From Sphaerobacter sp. (GTDB lineage Bacteria; Chloroflexota; Chloroflexia; Thermomicrobiales; Thermomicrobiaceae): a stretch of DNA of 64,000 bases. The notes beneath the pieces are model-generated. The model did no database searches and was not told the origin of the DNA. It saw nothing but the letters and a program-made list of their open reading frames with translations. Positions 1 through 8,183 of the stretch are shown here, in pieces. The stretch spans positions 44,026 to 108,025 of the forward strand of contig JASBVL010000008.1 of assembly GCA_029961075.1 (NCBI GenBank). Direction: 5' to 3'. The first letter of the stretch is position 1, and each line of letters opens with the position of its first letter. The position numbers and the translations under genes were made by a program.

Positions 1-348
1 GCCGTGTCCGTGGGGTCTGCCCGCTTTAACATCGCTCGCATCGGTGCCTTCTAGGTTCGCGGCGTGCCGGCGGATGGCCCCTCCCGACCGTTCGGGTCTC
101 ACGGTCACGCCGCCCCACGTCGACCACGCGCCTGTCGTCGACGCCGTGCGTGCGAATTGCGTGCCAACCCTCCGTCGCGGCCGGCAGGCGTCGGACGCCG
201 CGGGCGGAGCCCGTGTGGTACAGGTGGCCGTTCGTGTTAGGACCTCCGGTCGTTGACGGGTCGTGGAGCCGACGGCTACGGTTGGGGCGGGATGTCGCCC
301 AGACGATGATCGCGGGCACGGTGGAGCGGCGACGTCGGGGGAAGGCTC
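1..348. other. No supportable gene at window start
   Basis: Short open frames exist on both strands, but their predicted peptides are low-complexity Arg/Pro/Gly-rich and none resembles a known family. The last 30 bases hold the purine-rich ribosome-binding stretch GGGGGAAGG just ahead of the gene at 349. Otherwise I see nothing here. Confidence 0.5.
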
Positions 349-801
349 ATGCGTGACCCGGCTGATGCCAACTATGCCAACGGGAGCGGGCGGCGCAGTG
401 CTGTCGATGTCGCGGAGGCCGACGAGGCGGTGCGGCGGGAGTTCGCCGCCCTGACCGGGTATCTGGCAACGCTGCGCGACCAGGCGGCGGTGCCGCCGCT
501 GCCGTCGATCTCGACGGCGCTGGCCCCGAGCGGGCTGGAGGAGATCGCTCGCTGGTCCGTCGTGCTGCGGGGCGTGCGGCGGCTGACCGAAGTGGCGGAG
601 CTGCGGGCCCACCTGCTGCGGCTGCCGCGCTGCATCAATGTGCGCGTGGTGGCCCTGTCGTCGCGGGAGATTCGCATGGTGCTGACCGCGACGGCGCGCC
701 TCGATCGAGCGCGGCTGGAGGAGCACATCGCGGACGGACTGCGGCAGCAGGGGTCAGCGGCGACGTTCGATGTGCTGCCGGCCGCGCAACCGGCGGTCTG
801 A
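349..801 (+). CDS. Hypothetical protein, 150 aa
   Basis: I do not recognise this protein. The ATG follows a good ribosome-binding stretch (GGGGGAAGG). The N-terminal 30 residues are polar and probably disordered. A middle segment is helical and leucine-rich. The last 75 residues alternate hydrophobic strands and charged helices (INVRVVALSSREIRMVLTA), which would suit a small alpha/beta ligand-binding or dimerisation domain. The stop codon lies one base before the ATG of the DUF4388 gene, so the two are almost certainly co-transcribed and may work together. No signal peptide or membrane segment is seen. Confidence 0.7.
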   Translation: MRDPADANYANGSGRRSAVDVAEADEAVRREFAALTGYLATLRDQAAVPPLPSISTALAPSGLEEIARWSVVLRGVRRLTEVAELRAHLLRLPRCINVRVVALSSREIRMVLTATARLDRARLEEHIADGLRQQGSAATFDVLPAAQPAV

Positions 802-802
802 C

Positions 803-1534
803 ATGGGCTTCTACGGCGACCTCGCGGACCTACCACTCGCGGACATCCTGCACGTCCTGTCGAGCCACGGGAAGTCGGGACGCCTGACGCTGAGCATCCC
901 GACCGATGAGATCACGCTCGTCTTCTACCGCGGTCGCGTGGCGTCGGTGACGTCCGGCGATGTCAACCTGCGGATTGGTCGCCTGCTGGTCGACCAGGGG
1001 TACATCACCGAGGATGACGTCGAGCAGGCCCTCGCGCTCCAGGCGGTGGACCCGCAGCGCACGCGGTTCGGCGATGTCCTGGTCGAGCTCGGCCTGGTGA
1101 CGCGCCAGCAGATCTTGAAGGCGGTGGCGGCGCAGTTTGAGGCGTCGCTGTTCCGGATCTTGATCCAGCCCGGCGGCACGTTCGTCTTCACGCCCGACGA
1201 GGTGGAGTGGGACACGCCGCTCGTCGAGGAGATCCGGATCGAGCCGATCGTGCTCAATGCGGTGCGCATGGCGGACGAGTGGCTCGCCACGCACGCGATG
1301 CGGGATGTGGTCGCGCTGGCGGACGCGCCCTTCGTGCCGGAGACGCTGGATCAGCTCGACCGCGCCGAGCGGGAGGTGCTCCTCGCGGTGCTCAACGGCG
1401 CCACAACCCTCTACGAGGTGGCGGCGAAGACCGGCCGCGGGGCGGACCATCTCGATGAGGTGGTCGACCGGCTCGTCGCGCGCGGCCTCCTCACCCGCGC
1501 GACGACGCCGGAGCGGTCGGCGGCGCCGGACTAG
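803..1534 (+). CDS. DUF4388 (PATAN) protein with MshEN-like motif pair
   Basis: The 243-residue product begins with a DUF4388/PATAN module (about residues 1-55: MGFYGDLADLPLADILHVL), a domain found in bacterial signalling proteins. Residues 57-80 and 88-111 are two 24-residue motifs that each fit the pattern R-x-G-x2-L-x3-G-x-[IV]-x4-[VI]-x3-[LV]-x2-Q of MshEN domains, which bind cyclic di-GMP in type II secretion and pilus ATPases. The C-terminal 80 residues look like a winged-helix segment. The start was chosen at the ATG one base after the upstream stop; an upstream in-frame start would overlap that gene. A regulatory role in c-di-GMP-dependent surface behaviour is inferred. Confidence 0.8.
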   Translation: MGFYGDLADLPLADILHVLSSHGKSGRLTLSIPTDEITLVFYRGRVASVTSGDVNLRIGRLLVDQGYITEDDVEQALALQAVDPQRTRFGDVLVELGLVTRQQILKAVAAQFEASLFRILIQPGGTFVFTPDEVEWDTPLVEEIRIEPIVLNAVRMADEWLATHAMRDVVALADAPFVPETLDQLDRAEREVLLAVLNGATTLYEVAAKTGRGADHLDEVVDRLVARGLLTRATTPERSAAPD

Positions 1535-1550
1535 GCGGCCGTCGCGCCGA

Positions 1551-2258
1551 TCAGGCGCTGCCGCGACGCTTGGGCCGGCCGCTGTCGGTCAGCACGGCGC
1601 CGAGGATGCGGGCGCCGACGCGATCGAGGGCGTCCTTCGCGCGCTGGGCGGCCGCGCGCTTGGTCTTCCCGGAGCGAATCAGGAGCAGGACAGCGTCCAC
1701 CCGCGGCGCGATGGCGAGTGCGTCGCCGACATCCGGCAGCGGCGGGGTGTCGACGACGACGAAGTCGGCGTCGTCGCGGAGCCGCGCGAGGAGTGTCGCG
1801 CAGCGGTCGCTGCCGAGGAGGTCCGCCGGGAGCGGGCCGCCGGCCTGGGCTACGTGCCCGGCGGTGAGCAGGGTCAGCCCGGCGATGCCGGTCTCGACCA
1901 GCGGAAGGGCCGCCCCCGGGTCGCCCGCGGCGAGCCACTCGGCCAGCCCGGTCTCGTTCGGCAGGCGGAAGCGCTCGTGGAGCCGCGGCTGCCGCAGGTT
2001 GGCATCCACCAGCACCACACTGTCGCCGCCGAGCGCGAGCGCGGCCGCCAGGTTGGCCGCGGCCTCCGCGTGCTGGCCGCCGGTGCCGGCATCGACGATC
2101 GCCACCGCGCGCACGGGCGGCTCGACGCGCGCGAACTTCACGGTCGCCCGGAGGGACCGGTAGGCCTCGGCGACCGGCGAGGCCGGATCCGTCACCAGCA
2201 CCAGGTCAACACTGTTCGCGCGCGGCTGGCGCTCGGCCCGCTCCTGAATCTGGCTCAC
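1551..2258 (-). CDS. CpsD/CapB-family (BY-kinase-like) ATPase domain protein with degenerate P-loop
   Basis: The fold signature is that of bacterial tyrosine kinases and their ATPase domains that control polysaccharide chain length with Wzz proteins. The N-terminal 'SPVAEAYRSLRATVKFA' helix, the Walker A' strand (VVLVDANLRQPRLH) and the Walker B strand (ADFVVVDTPPLPD) are all clear. However, the Walker A loop that should read GEGKST is GGQHAE, so the ATP-phosphate-binding Lys and Thr are absent. There is also no C-terminal tyrosine cluster. GTG start preceded by AAAGGAG. It is the last gene of a run GT4, Wzz, Wzz, CpsD-like. It may be a pseudokinase partner of the two Wzz-like proteins. Confidence 0.85.
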   Translation of the reverse strand: MSQIQERAERQPRANSVDLVLVTDPASPVAEAYRSLRATVKFARVEPPVRAVAIVDAGTGGQHAEAAANLAAALALGGDSVVLVDANLRQPRLHERFRLPNETGLAEWLAAGDPGAALPLVETGIAGLTLLTAGHVAQAGGPLPADLLGSDRCATLLARLRDDADFVVVDTPPLPDVGDALAIAPRVDAVLLLIRSGKTKRAAAQRAKDALDRVGARILGAVLTDSGRPKRRGSA

Positions 2259-2300
2259 CCCCGGTTCTCCTTTCTCGGGTCGCGTCGACTTCGTCGCGGG

Positions 2301-2984
2301 TCAACCGCGCGGGATGCCGGCCACCGTCGGCAGCGCCAGGTAGCGCTCGACATCCTCCTCGGTGCGGAGCGTGTCGTCGAGGTACTCGCCCGCGAAGGTG
2401 AGGAGGACCCCGAGGACCAGGCCGAGCAGCAGGGCGGCCGCGGTGTGCAGCTTCACCCGCGGCCCGATCGGCGTGGTCGGTGCGCTGGGCGTATCGAGCT
2501 GCTCGATGCGCACGGTGCCGCGCTTCTGCCCGTCGGCCCCGCCGGGGTACTCGGCGACGATCTGGTTGTTCTCCTCCTCGGATCGTGCGACGAAGGCGGC
2601 CGCCAGCGCGTTCACGACCGCGGCGGCGCGCTCCGGGTCGGTGTCGGTGACGACGATCTGCACGACGTTGCTGTCGGGTGTGCGGCCGACGGCCAGGCCG
2701 CGCATGGCCTGGCCCGGGTCGATGTCGAGCCCCGCGCGGCGGAGCGCATCGGCAACGAAGTTCCAGTTGTTGATGAGGTCGCCGTACGAGGCGAGGCGGT
2801 TCTTGGCGTACAGGTCGAGCCAGTAGTCGGGTGGCTCGGCGATGGCCATGAGGCGGGCGCTGACCTGATAGGTGCGGGGCTGGGACACGCTGTAGCCGTA
2901 GGCCACCGCCGCGGCGATCACGGCCGCGGCCAGTACCAGCCACCAGCGACGCAGCACGATCAGCGCGTACTCCTCCGGCCTCAC
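2301..2984 (-). CDS. Wzz/capsular polysaccharide co-polymerase-like membrane protein (second copy)
   Basis: The 227-residue product has the chain-length-determinant layout: a short cytoplasmic N-terminus (RPEEYALIVLRRWWLVL), a first membrane helix at about 15-35, an external helical region with the usual PERAAAVVNALAAAFV segment, and a second membrane helix near 185-205 followed by FAGEYLDDTLRTEEDVE and a short cytosolic tail. Such proteins set exopolysaccharide length together with a CpsD kinase. Its GTG start overlaps the stop of the upstream Wzz gene (GTGA) and has a GAGAGGAGG ribosome site. It differs from its neighbour in the external region, so the pair may form a heteromer. Confidence 0.85.
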   Translation of the reverse strand: MRPEEYALIVLRRWWLVLAAAVIAAAVAYGYSVSQPRTYQVSARLMAIAEPPDYWLDLYAKNRLASYGDLINNWNFVADALRRAGLDIDPGQAMRGLAVGRTPDSNVVQIVVTDTDPERAAAVVNALAAAFVARSEEENNQIVAEYPGGADGQKRGTVRIEQLDTPSAPTTPIGPRVKLHTAAALLLGLVLGVLLTFAGEYLDDTLRTEEDVERYLALPTVAGIPRG

Positions 2985-3685
2985 CGGGCCCTCCTCTCGT
3001 TCGGGATCGTGCCGATGACCGGCAGATCCAGCGCGGCGGCTACCATCTCGGGCGAGCGCAGCGTGTCGTCCAGGTAGTCGACCAGGAAGGCGATGAGCAG
3101 CCCCGCGAAGAGCCCGACGATGACCTGGAGCGCCAGGAGAAGCAACTGGCGCTGGGTGTTGGCGACGGCCGTCTCGGGTAACTCCACCGGTGCCACGATG
3201 GCGGCTGTCTGCGCGTCGGGAAAGTTGAAATACTCCGCGGCCTTCTGCTCCAGGGTGGCCCCCGCGGCCCGGGCAAGCATGACGGCCCGGTCGGGGTCGC
3301 GGGAGGTGACGTGGATCGAGAGGATGCGGTTGATCCGCTCCGAGCTGATCGAGCCCTGGATCTCGCCGGGCGAGACGTCGGCGCCGTCGCTGGCGACGAG
3401 CATGCGCGAGACGTCGTTGGCAAAGACGTTGCCGCGCACCACCTCGACCAGGTCGTCGAGCAGGTACTCGCTGGAGAGGTAGGCGTAGTAGCCGTCGTAG
3501 CGGAAGAACGCCGGATCGGCCGGCGCTGGCTCGGGCGCACGGGTGACGGCGAGCCGGACGGTGGCGGTGTAGGTGGTCGGGGCCTGGGAGGCCTGGTAGA
3601 GCACGGCGGCCAGCACGAGCAGCGGCACCACCACCACGAAGGGCCAGCGCCTCCGGAGCACACTCAGATAATCGACTAACTCCAC
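2981..3685 (-). CDS. Wzz/capsular polysaccharide co-polymerase-like membrane protein (first copy)
   Basis: This 234-residue protein has the same topology as the next gene: MELVDYLSVLRRRWPFVVVVPLL at the N-terminus, an external domain containing ERINRILSIHVTSRDPDRAV, and a C-terminal membrane helix ending in FLVDYLDDTLRSPEMV. It is the canonical membrane partner of a CpsD-type tyrosine kinase in capsule or exopolysaccharide export. GTG start; the first 10 bases overlap the end of the glycosyltransferase gene, which implies translational coupling. Confidence 0.87.
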   Translation of the reverse strand: MELVDYLSVLRRRWPFVVVVPLLVLAAVLYQASQAPTTYTATVRLAVTRAPEPAPADPAFFRYDGYYAYLSSEYLLDDLVEVVRGNVFANDVSRMLVASDGADVSPGEIQGSISSERINRILSIHVTSRDPDRAVMLARAAGATLEQKAAEYFNFPDAQTAAIVAPVELPETAVANTQRQLLLLALQVIVGLFAGLLIAFLVDYLDDTLRSPEMVAAALDLPVIGTIPNERRAR

Positions 3686-4824
3686 GTGACGACCTCCGTC
3701 GAGTGCGAGGCCAGCGAGGCCCGGCGCGCGGCCAACCGCTCGGTGACGAAGTCAGCGATCTCCCGCTGGAAGCGCGCCCGGCTGAAGCGTGCGGCGTGTG
3801 CGACGATCTGCTCCGGGGAGAATGATACCTGCTCGAAGCGCCGCACGGCGTCGATCAGCGCGGCGGGCGTCTGGGGGGCGAAGAGGACCCCGGTGACGCC
3901 GTCGATGACCGTATCGAGCGCGCCACCGGCAGCCAGGGCGATCGCCGGGCGCCCCGACGCCTGGACTTCCACCTGGGCGATGCCGAAGTCGTCTTCGGCG
4001 GGAAAGACCGCGGCGCGGCAGCGCGCGTAGAGGCGGTACTTCTCCTCGTCGGAGAGGGCGCCCAGGAACTCGATGGTGGGGCCGGCAATGCGCTCCAGGT
4101 CCGGGCGGGCGCGTCCCTCGCCGACGATCTTCAGCGGCAGGCGAAGCGCGTTGAACGCCTCGATCGCGATGTCGATACGCTTGTAGGGCACCAGCCGCGA
4201 GACGAGCAGGAAGTAGTCGCCGACCTGGGATGGGGCGACGGGCTGGGCACCGTCGGTGTCGACCGGCGGGAAGATCACAGTCGCCTCGCGCCCCCAGAAG
4301 TCGGCGATGCGCCGGGCCACGGCGGTGGAGTTGGCGATGAAGTGGTCCACCCGGCGGCTGGTGGCCACGTCCCAGCGGCGTAACGCGGCGAGCAACGGGG
4401 GGAGGAGGCGGCGCAGACCGCTGCCGAGCCGCTCGCGCTCGGCGTAGCGGCGGAAGTCCCAGGCGAAGCGCATCGGGCTGTGGCAGTAGCAGATGTGGAG
4501 TGCGCCGGGAGGTGTCGGCACCCCCTTGGCCCAGGCGCTGCTGGAGCTCAGGATCAGGTCGAACCCGTCAAGGCGCAGGCGCTGGAAGGCGAGCGGGTAG
4601 AGCGGGAGGTACACCTGGTGGCGCTGATGCACCGCGGGTAGCCGTTGCATGAACGAGGGGCGGATATCCCACGAGCGGTACGCCTGCGGCATGAGGTCGG
4701 GCGCGTAGATCGACGTAAACACGGGCGCGTCCGGATACAGGTCGTGAAGCGCCTCGAGCACCCGCTCCGCCCCGCCGTACTGGTTGAGGTAGTCATGGAC
4801 CAGTGCCACGCGCTGTTCTGGCAT
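3676..4824 (-). CDS. Glycosyltransferase family 4 (WbaZ/mannosyltransferase-like)
   Basis: The 382-residue enzyme begins MPEQRVALVHDYLNQYGGAE, the glycine-rich N-terminal loop of GT-B glycosyltransferases. The C-terminal nucleotide-sugar domain has LLVSRLVPYKRIDIAIEAF, LKIVGEGRARPDLE and the acidic motif FPAEDDFGIAQVEVQASG, which matches the EX7E-type donor-binding segment of family 4. It should add a hexose (mannose is common in this subgroup) to a lipid-linked saccharide at the inner face of the membrane. An upstream in-frame start at 4911 is possible, but the ATG at 4824 matches family length and has AGGGGG about 10 bases ahead. First gene of the EPS operon. Confidence 0.88.
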   Translation of the reverse strand: MPEQRVALVHDYLNQYGGAERVLEALHDLYPDAPVFTSIYAPDLMPQAYRSWDIRPSFMQRLPAVHQRHQVYLPLYPLAFQRLRLDGFDLILSSSSAWAKGVPTPPGALHICYCHSPMRFAWDFRRYAERERLGSGLRRLLPPLLAALRRWDVATSRRVDHFIANSTAVARRIADFWGREATVIFPPVDTDGAQPVAPSQVGDYFLLVSRLVPYKRIDIAIEAFNALRLPLKIVGEGRARPDLERIAGPTIEFLGALSDEEKYRLYARCRAAVFPAEDDFGIAQVEVQASGRPAIALAAGGALDTVIDGVTGVLFAPQTPAALIDAVRRFEQVSFSPEQIVAHAARFSRARFQREIADFVTERLAARRASLASHSTEVVTWS

Positions 4825-4954
4825 GACCGTCGCGTCCCCCTGCGATCCCCCCAAGGTGGGGCCGATCGACGCCACGGGGCTAAGGATACACGCTCCCCTG
4901 GGCGGCGCCACCGGGGCGGGGCGCGGCCGCCGCGCGCGGCTCGTCTGCTGTGTC

Positions 4955-5539
4955 TCACTCGATCACGCGGCGCATGATCGGCCGACGCGGCGAGCGCCCT
5001 GCCACCTCGCTGAAGCCGGCCTGGGCGAAGGTTGCGGCAATCCCGGTGAAGGCCGACCCCGCGTCGATGCGGCCATCCTCGACATCGACCGGATAGGCTT
5101 CGACGATGCGGGCGCCGCGGGAGGCGGCGAACTCGACCGCGGCTTCCATGAGGGGCCGCAGCAGGCCGCGACGGCGATAGGTGCGGGCGACGTAGAAGCA
5201 GACGATGGATCAGACCGGCTCGTCATCCACCCGCTTGAGGGTGCACGAGCGCTCCAGCGCGGGATAGCGCTCGCGCGGCGCGACGGCGCACCAGGCGACG
5301 GGCTCATCTCCGACGTAGGCGAGGAGCCCGGGCTGGTCACCCGCGGCGACGATCGCGGCGAGGCCGGCGCGCCGCCCGGCGGCGGTCTGCCGGCTGAACT
5401 CGGCGCGGCTGAGCCGCCACCACATACACCAGCAGCCGGCAGTGGCACCGCGAGGGCCAAACAGGCGCTCGAGGTCCGGCCAACGGTCCGGCGTCGCGGG
5501 ACGCACGTCGATCGGGCTGGACGCTGAGGGGGAGGGCAT
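4955..5539 (-). pseudogene. GNAT-family N-acetyltransferase interrupted by an in-frame TGA
   Basis: The frame opens with ATG at 5539 after a GAGAGGAG ribosome site, reads MPSPSASSPIDVRPATPDRW and runs into a TGA at 5210-5212. The same frame then continues without shift as SIVCFYVARTYRRRGLLRPL, the acetyl-CoA-binding motif A (RxxGL) of GNAT enzymes, to a normal stop at 4955. The peptide around the stop (DDEPV-stop-SIVCFYV) suggests a TGG Trp codon mutated to TGA. As it stands the first product, about 110 aa, lacks the cofactor site. Either a recent nonsense mutation or a base-call error; total length (about 194 codons) is right for the family. Confidence 0.8.
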
Positions 5540-5614
5540 GCCGCTGCTCCTCTCGCTGGCCCGGGGGTGCACTGCTTGGCGCGGCTGGCAACGCGTGCGG
5601 CGGCACCGCTTGCC

Positions 5615-5646
5615 CCTAACCGATCGCCCGCCTACCATTGGTTAGG
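5615..5646. promoter_or_regulatory. Inverted repeat CCTAACC-N18-GGTTAGG, candidate operator
   Basis: Perfect 7-base arms lie in the gap between the divergent GNAT gene and the ABATE/CGNR regulator. The right arm sits in a local near-palindrome (ACCATTGGT). Position and symmetry suit a binding site for the adjacent regulator, but this is inference only. Confidence 0.35.
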
Positions 5647-5714
5647 AGCATCATCGAGCGCGCCGGCGGTGTCAAGCGCGTGGCCCCAGGGCCCGGGAGG
5701 AGCGGCGATTGGCC

Positions 5715-6359
5715 ATGCAGCCAGCGAGCCAAGCAAGCAGCACGGGCTTCAAGCGTGTCGGGGGCGCGGTCTGCCTCGACTTCGCGAACACCCGCGCGAA
5801 TCGCGACACGGAGGCGCCGAAGGAGTACCTGCACAGCTACGCGGATCTCGTCGCCTGGGCCGGGGCGGTGGGCGTCCTGAGCGCGTCTGCGTGCCAGGCA
5901 CTGCTCGCCGCGGCGCGGGCGCGCCCGTCTGAGGCGGACGAAACGCTGGCCGCGGCGCGGAAGCTGCGCGAGGCAATCTACGGGATCTTCTCCCGGATCG
6001 CGACGGGTGAGCCCGCGCCAACGCCCGACCTGGAGACGCTGAACGCGGCGCTGGCGCGCGCCATGAGCCGGGCGCGGGTGGCACCCCAGCCCGGGGGCGG
6101 CTTCGGTTGGGCATGGGCCGCTGAGCCGGACGCGCTGGACCCGATGCTCTGGGCGGTGGCGCGATCGGCGGCCGAGCTGCTCACCTCGCCGCTGCTAGAC
6201 AGGGTGCGGGAGTGCGCCGGCCATCCCTGCGGCTGGCTCTTCCTCGACATGAGCCGGAATCGGAGCCGACGCTGGTGCGACATGCGCGACTGCGGCAACC
6301 GCGCCAAGGCCCGCCGCCACTACCAGCGCGTTCGCGCCGCCCGCGCCGCGCCGCGCTGA
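5715..6359 (+). CDS. ABATE domain / CGNR zinc-finger transcriptional regulator
   Basis: The N-terminal 150 residues match the ABATE domain (GGAVCLDFANTRANR, then helical repeats with AARKLREAIY), thought to be a stress-sensing alpha/beta domain. The C-terminus carries the CGNR zinc finger: RECAGHPCGWLFLDMSRN followed by RRWCDMRDCGNRAKARRHY, with four cysteines for zinc and basic residues for DNA. The family is common in actinobacteria and Chloroflexota. GGGAGGAG precedes the start; a TTG two codons earlier (5709) is an equally spaced alternative. The target genes are unknown; the divergent broken GNAT gene is a candidate. Confidence 0.88.
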   Translation: MQPASQASSTGFKRVGGAVCLDFANTRANRDTEAPKEYLHSYADLVAWAGAVGVLSASACQALLAAARARPSEADETLAAARKLREAIYGIFSRIATGEPAPTPDLETLNAALARAMSRARVAPQPGGGFGWAWAAEPDALDPMLWAVARSAAELLTSPLLDRVRECAGHPCGWLFLDMSRNRSRRWCDMRDCGNRAKARRHYQRVRAARAAPR

Positions 6360-6469
6360 GCGCCGCGCGGGCACGCTCGCCCACGCCGACCTTGCCATCG
6401 GTCGGTCCCGGCTCGAGCGAGCGGCCGGGGATGGCTGCCAGCGCGATGGACCCAAGGTCGGCGTGGGCG

Positions 6470-7993
6470 CTAATAGGCGCCCCGCCCCAGGAGCACCGCC
6501 GGGATGGTGCGCAGGATCAGCTTGATGTCGAGCCAGGGGGACCAGTTCTCGGCGTAGTAGAGATCGAGCTTGACCATCTCATCGAAGGTGAGGTCGCTGC
6601 GCCCGTTGACCTGCCAGAGACCGGTCAGGCCCGGGGTGACGAGCAGGCGCTGGTAGTGCCAGTCCGCGTACGCCGCCACCTCTGACGGCACCTGCGGGCG
6701 CGGCCCGACCACGCTCATATCCCCTAGCAGCACGTTGATGAACTGCGGGAGCTCATCCAGCGAGGTGCGGCGGAGGATGCGCCCGACGCGCGTCACGCGC
6801 GGGTCGTCCTTCAGCTTGAAGAGGAGGCCGTCCTTGGGCGTGGCCAGCCGCATCAGCTCGGCCTTCTTCTGCTCGGCGTCCTGGCACATGGAGCGGAACT
6901 TGTAGAGCGTGAAGCGTCGCCCGTCCTTGCCGACGCGCTCCTGCCCGAAGAGGACCGGCCCCTCGGAGTCCAGCTTGATCGCGAGGGCGATCAGGAGCAT
7001 GAGCGGCGCGCAGAGGGTGAGCACGGTCGTGGCGATCACGATGTCCATGGCGCGCTTGACGGCGTAGTTCCAGCCCCGGATCCGCGCCTCTTTGATCTCG
7101 ATCAGGGCGAGGCCGGCGACCTCGTTCACGCGCACGCGGTCGAGGGACAGCTCGAACAGGTCGGGCACGACCAGGAACGGCACGTCGTCCTGCCGGCACT
7201 GCGCGATCACCTGGGTGACGCGCTGGTGGGCCGTCGGCGGGAGGGCGATCATCACCTCGTCGACCTCGTGCCGGTGCAGGATCTCGGGCAGGTCGGCCAG
7301 GCGGCCGAGATACGGCGGGCGCTCGACGCGGCGCTCGGTGGCGATGCCCCAGTCGTCGTCGACGGGCACGTCATCGACCACGCCGACGACGCGGTAGCCG
7401 AGCTGGGGCTGGTTGTAGATGTACTGCATCAGCCGCTGGCCGGCTCGCCCGGCGCCCACAATCAGCACCCGCTCAACCCCGATGCCCCGGCGCCAGAGCA
7501 GCTCGCGACCGACGCGCACGGCCAGGCGCTTGGTCAGGAGCAGCGCGATCATCAGGAGCCAGGCGTAGATGAAGATCAGCCGAGAGGGGTAGAACCGCTG
7601 CAAGAAGCTGTAGAGGATCAGGATCGCCATGGCCGTCGTGCTGCCGCTGACGACGGTCGAGGCCTCGTCGAGGAAGCTGGTCCAGCGCGGCAGGCGATAG
7701 AGGCCGCGCAGGTGGTAGATGAGAACCGAAATGACCACCAGGAGGGCGGCCTTGCCGAGGAAGAAGTCGAAGGGTTGCGCGAACCCGGGCAGGACCGCGC
7801 CGCCCAACTCGAGCCGGTAGCGCAGCCAGTAGGCCAGCGCGAAGGCGAGGAGCACCAGGGCCGCGTCGGTGCCGGCCCGGAGGAGCTGCGCCAGCCAGCG
7901 CGGCTCCCGCCGCGTGCTGGCGGGCTCCCGCTCGGGCCCGACGGTGCGCGCCGGTGCGTCCGCTGTCGTGTCCTGGTCTGTCCGCGCTGCCAT
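6470..7993 (-). CDS. Exopolysaccharide biosynthesis polyprenyl glycosylphosphotransferase (WbaP/CpsE type)
   Basis: This 507-residue membrane enzyme starts exopolysaccharide synthesis by moving a sugar-phosphate from UDP-sugar to undecaprenyl phosphate. Four N-terminal membrane helices (about 40-160) are followed by a Rossmann-like CoA-binding-type domain ([17 protein letters not shown]), a fifth hydrophobic segment, and the C-terminal catalytic domain ([72 protein letters not shown]), all family signatures. AAGGAGG lies about 11 bases before the ATG at 7993; a start at 8029 is possible but lacks such a site. It belongs functionally with the EPS genes at 1.5-4.8 kb. Confidence 0.93.
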   Translation of the reverse strand: MAARTDQDTTADAPARTVGPEREPASTRREPRWLAQLLRAGTDAALVLLAFALAYWLRYRLELGGAVLPGFAQPFDFFLGKAALLVVISVLIYHLRGLYRLPRWTSFLDEASTVVSGSTTAMAILILYSFLQRFYPSRLIFIYAWLLMIALLLTKRLAVRVGRELLWRRGIGVERVLIVGAGRAGQRLMQYIYNQPQLGYRVVGVVDDVPVDDDWGIATERRVERPPYLGRLADLPEILHRHEVDEVMIALPPTAHQRVTQVIAQCRQDDVPFLVVPDLFELSLDRVRVNEVAGLALIEIKEARIRGWNYAVKRAMDIVIATTVLTLCAPLMLLIALAIKLDSEGPVLFGQERVGKDGRRFTLYKFRSMCQDAEQKKAELMRLATPKDGLLFKLKDDPRVTRVGRILRRTSLDELPQFINVLLGDMSVVGPRPQVPSEVAAYADWHYQRLLVTPGLTGLWQVNGRSDLTFDEMVKLDLYYAENWSPWLDIKLILRTIPAVLLGRGAY

Positions 7994-8183
7994 GTGCGCT
8001 TGCGCCTCCTTGCGTCTTCCCCCTGGCAACGCAGCAGGCCGAAGTATAGCAGAGGGGTCGGCTCCGGCCGTGCCGCTGCGCGTCCGTTCGTCTTCAGCGG
8101 CCTGGGGCGCGCCGAAGGGAGCGGTCTCCGATGGGCTGTGCTAAGATCAGCTCCAGCGACGGATCGTGGCGCGGGATGGGTTG

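Noticed and set aside
1257..3077. 606-codon plus-strand open frame across the EPS genes
   Set aside because: It runs antisense to the CpsD-like and Wzz genes and overlaps the end of the DUF4388 gene in another frame; composition typical of a shadow.
5210..5212. TGA in the GNAT gene as a selenocysteine codon
   Set aside because: Context points to Trp, the family has no selenocysteine members that I know of, and no selenocysteine-insertion hairpin stands out immediately downstream.
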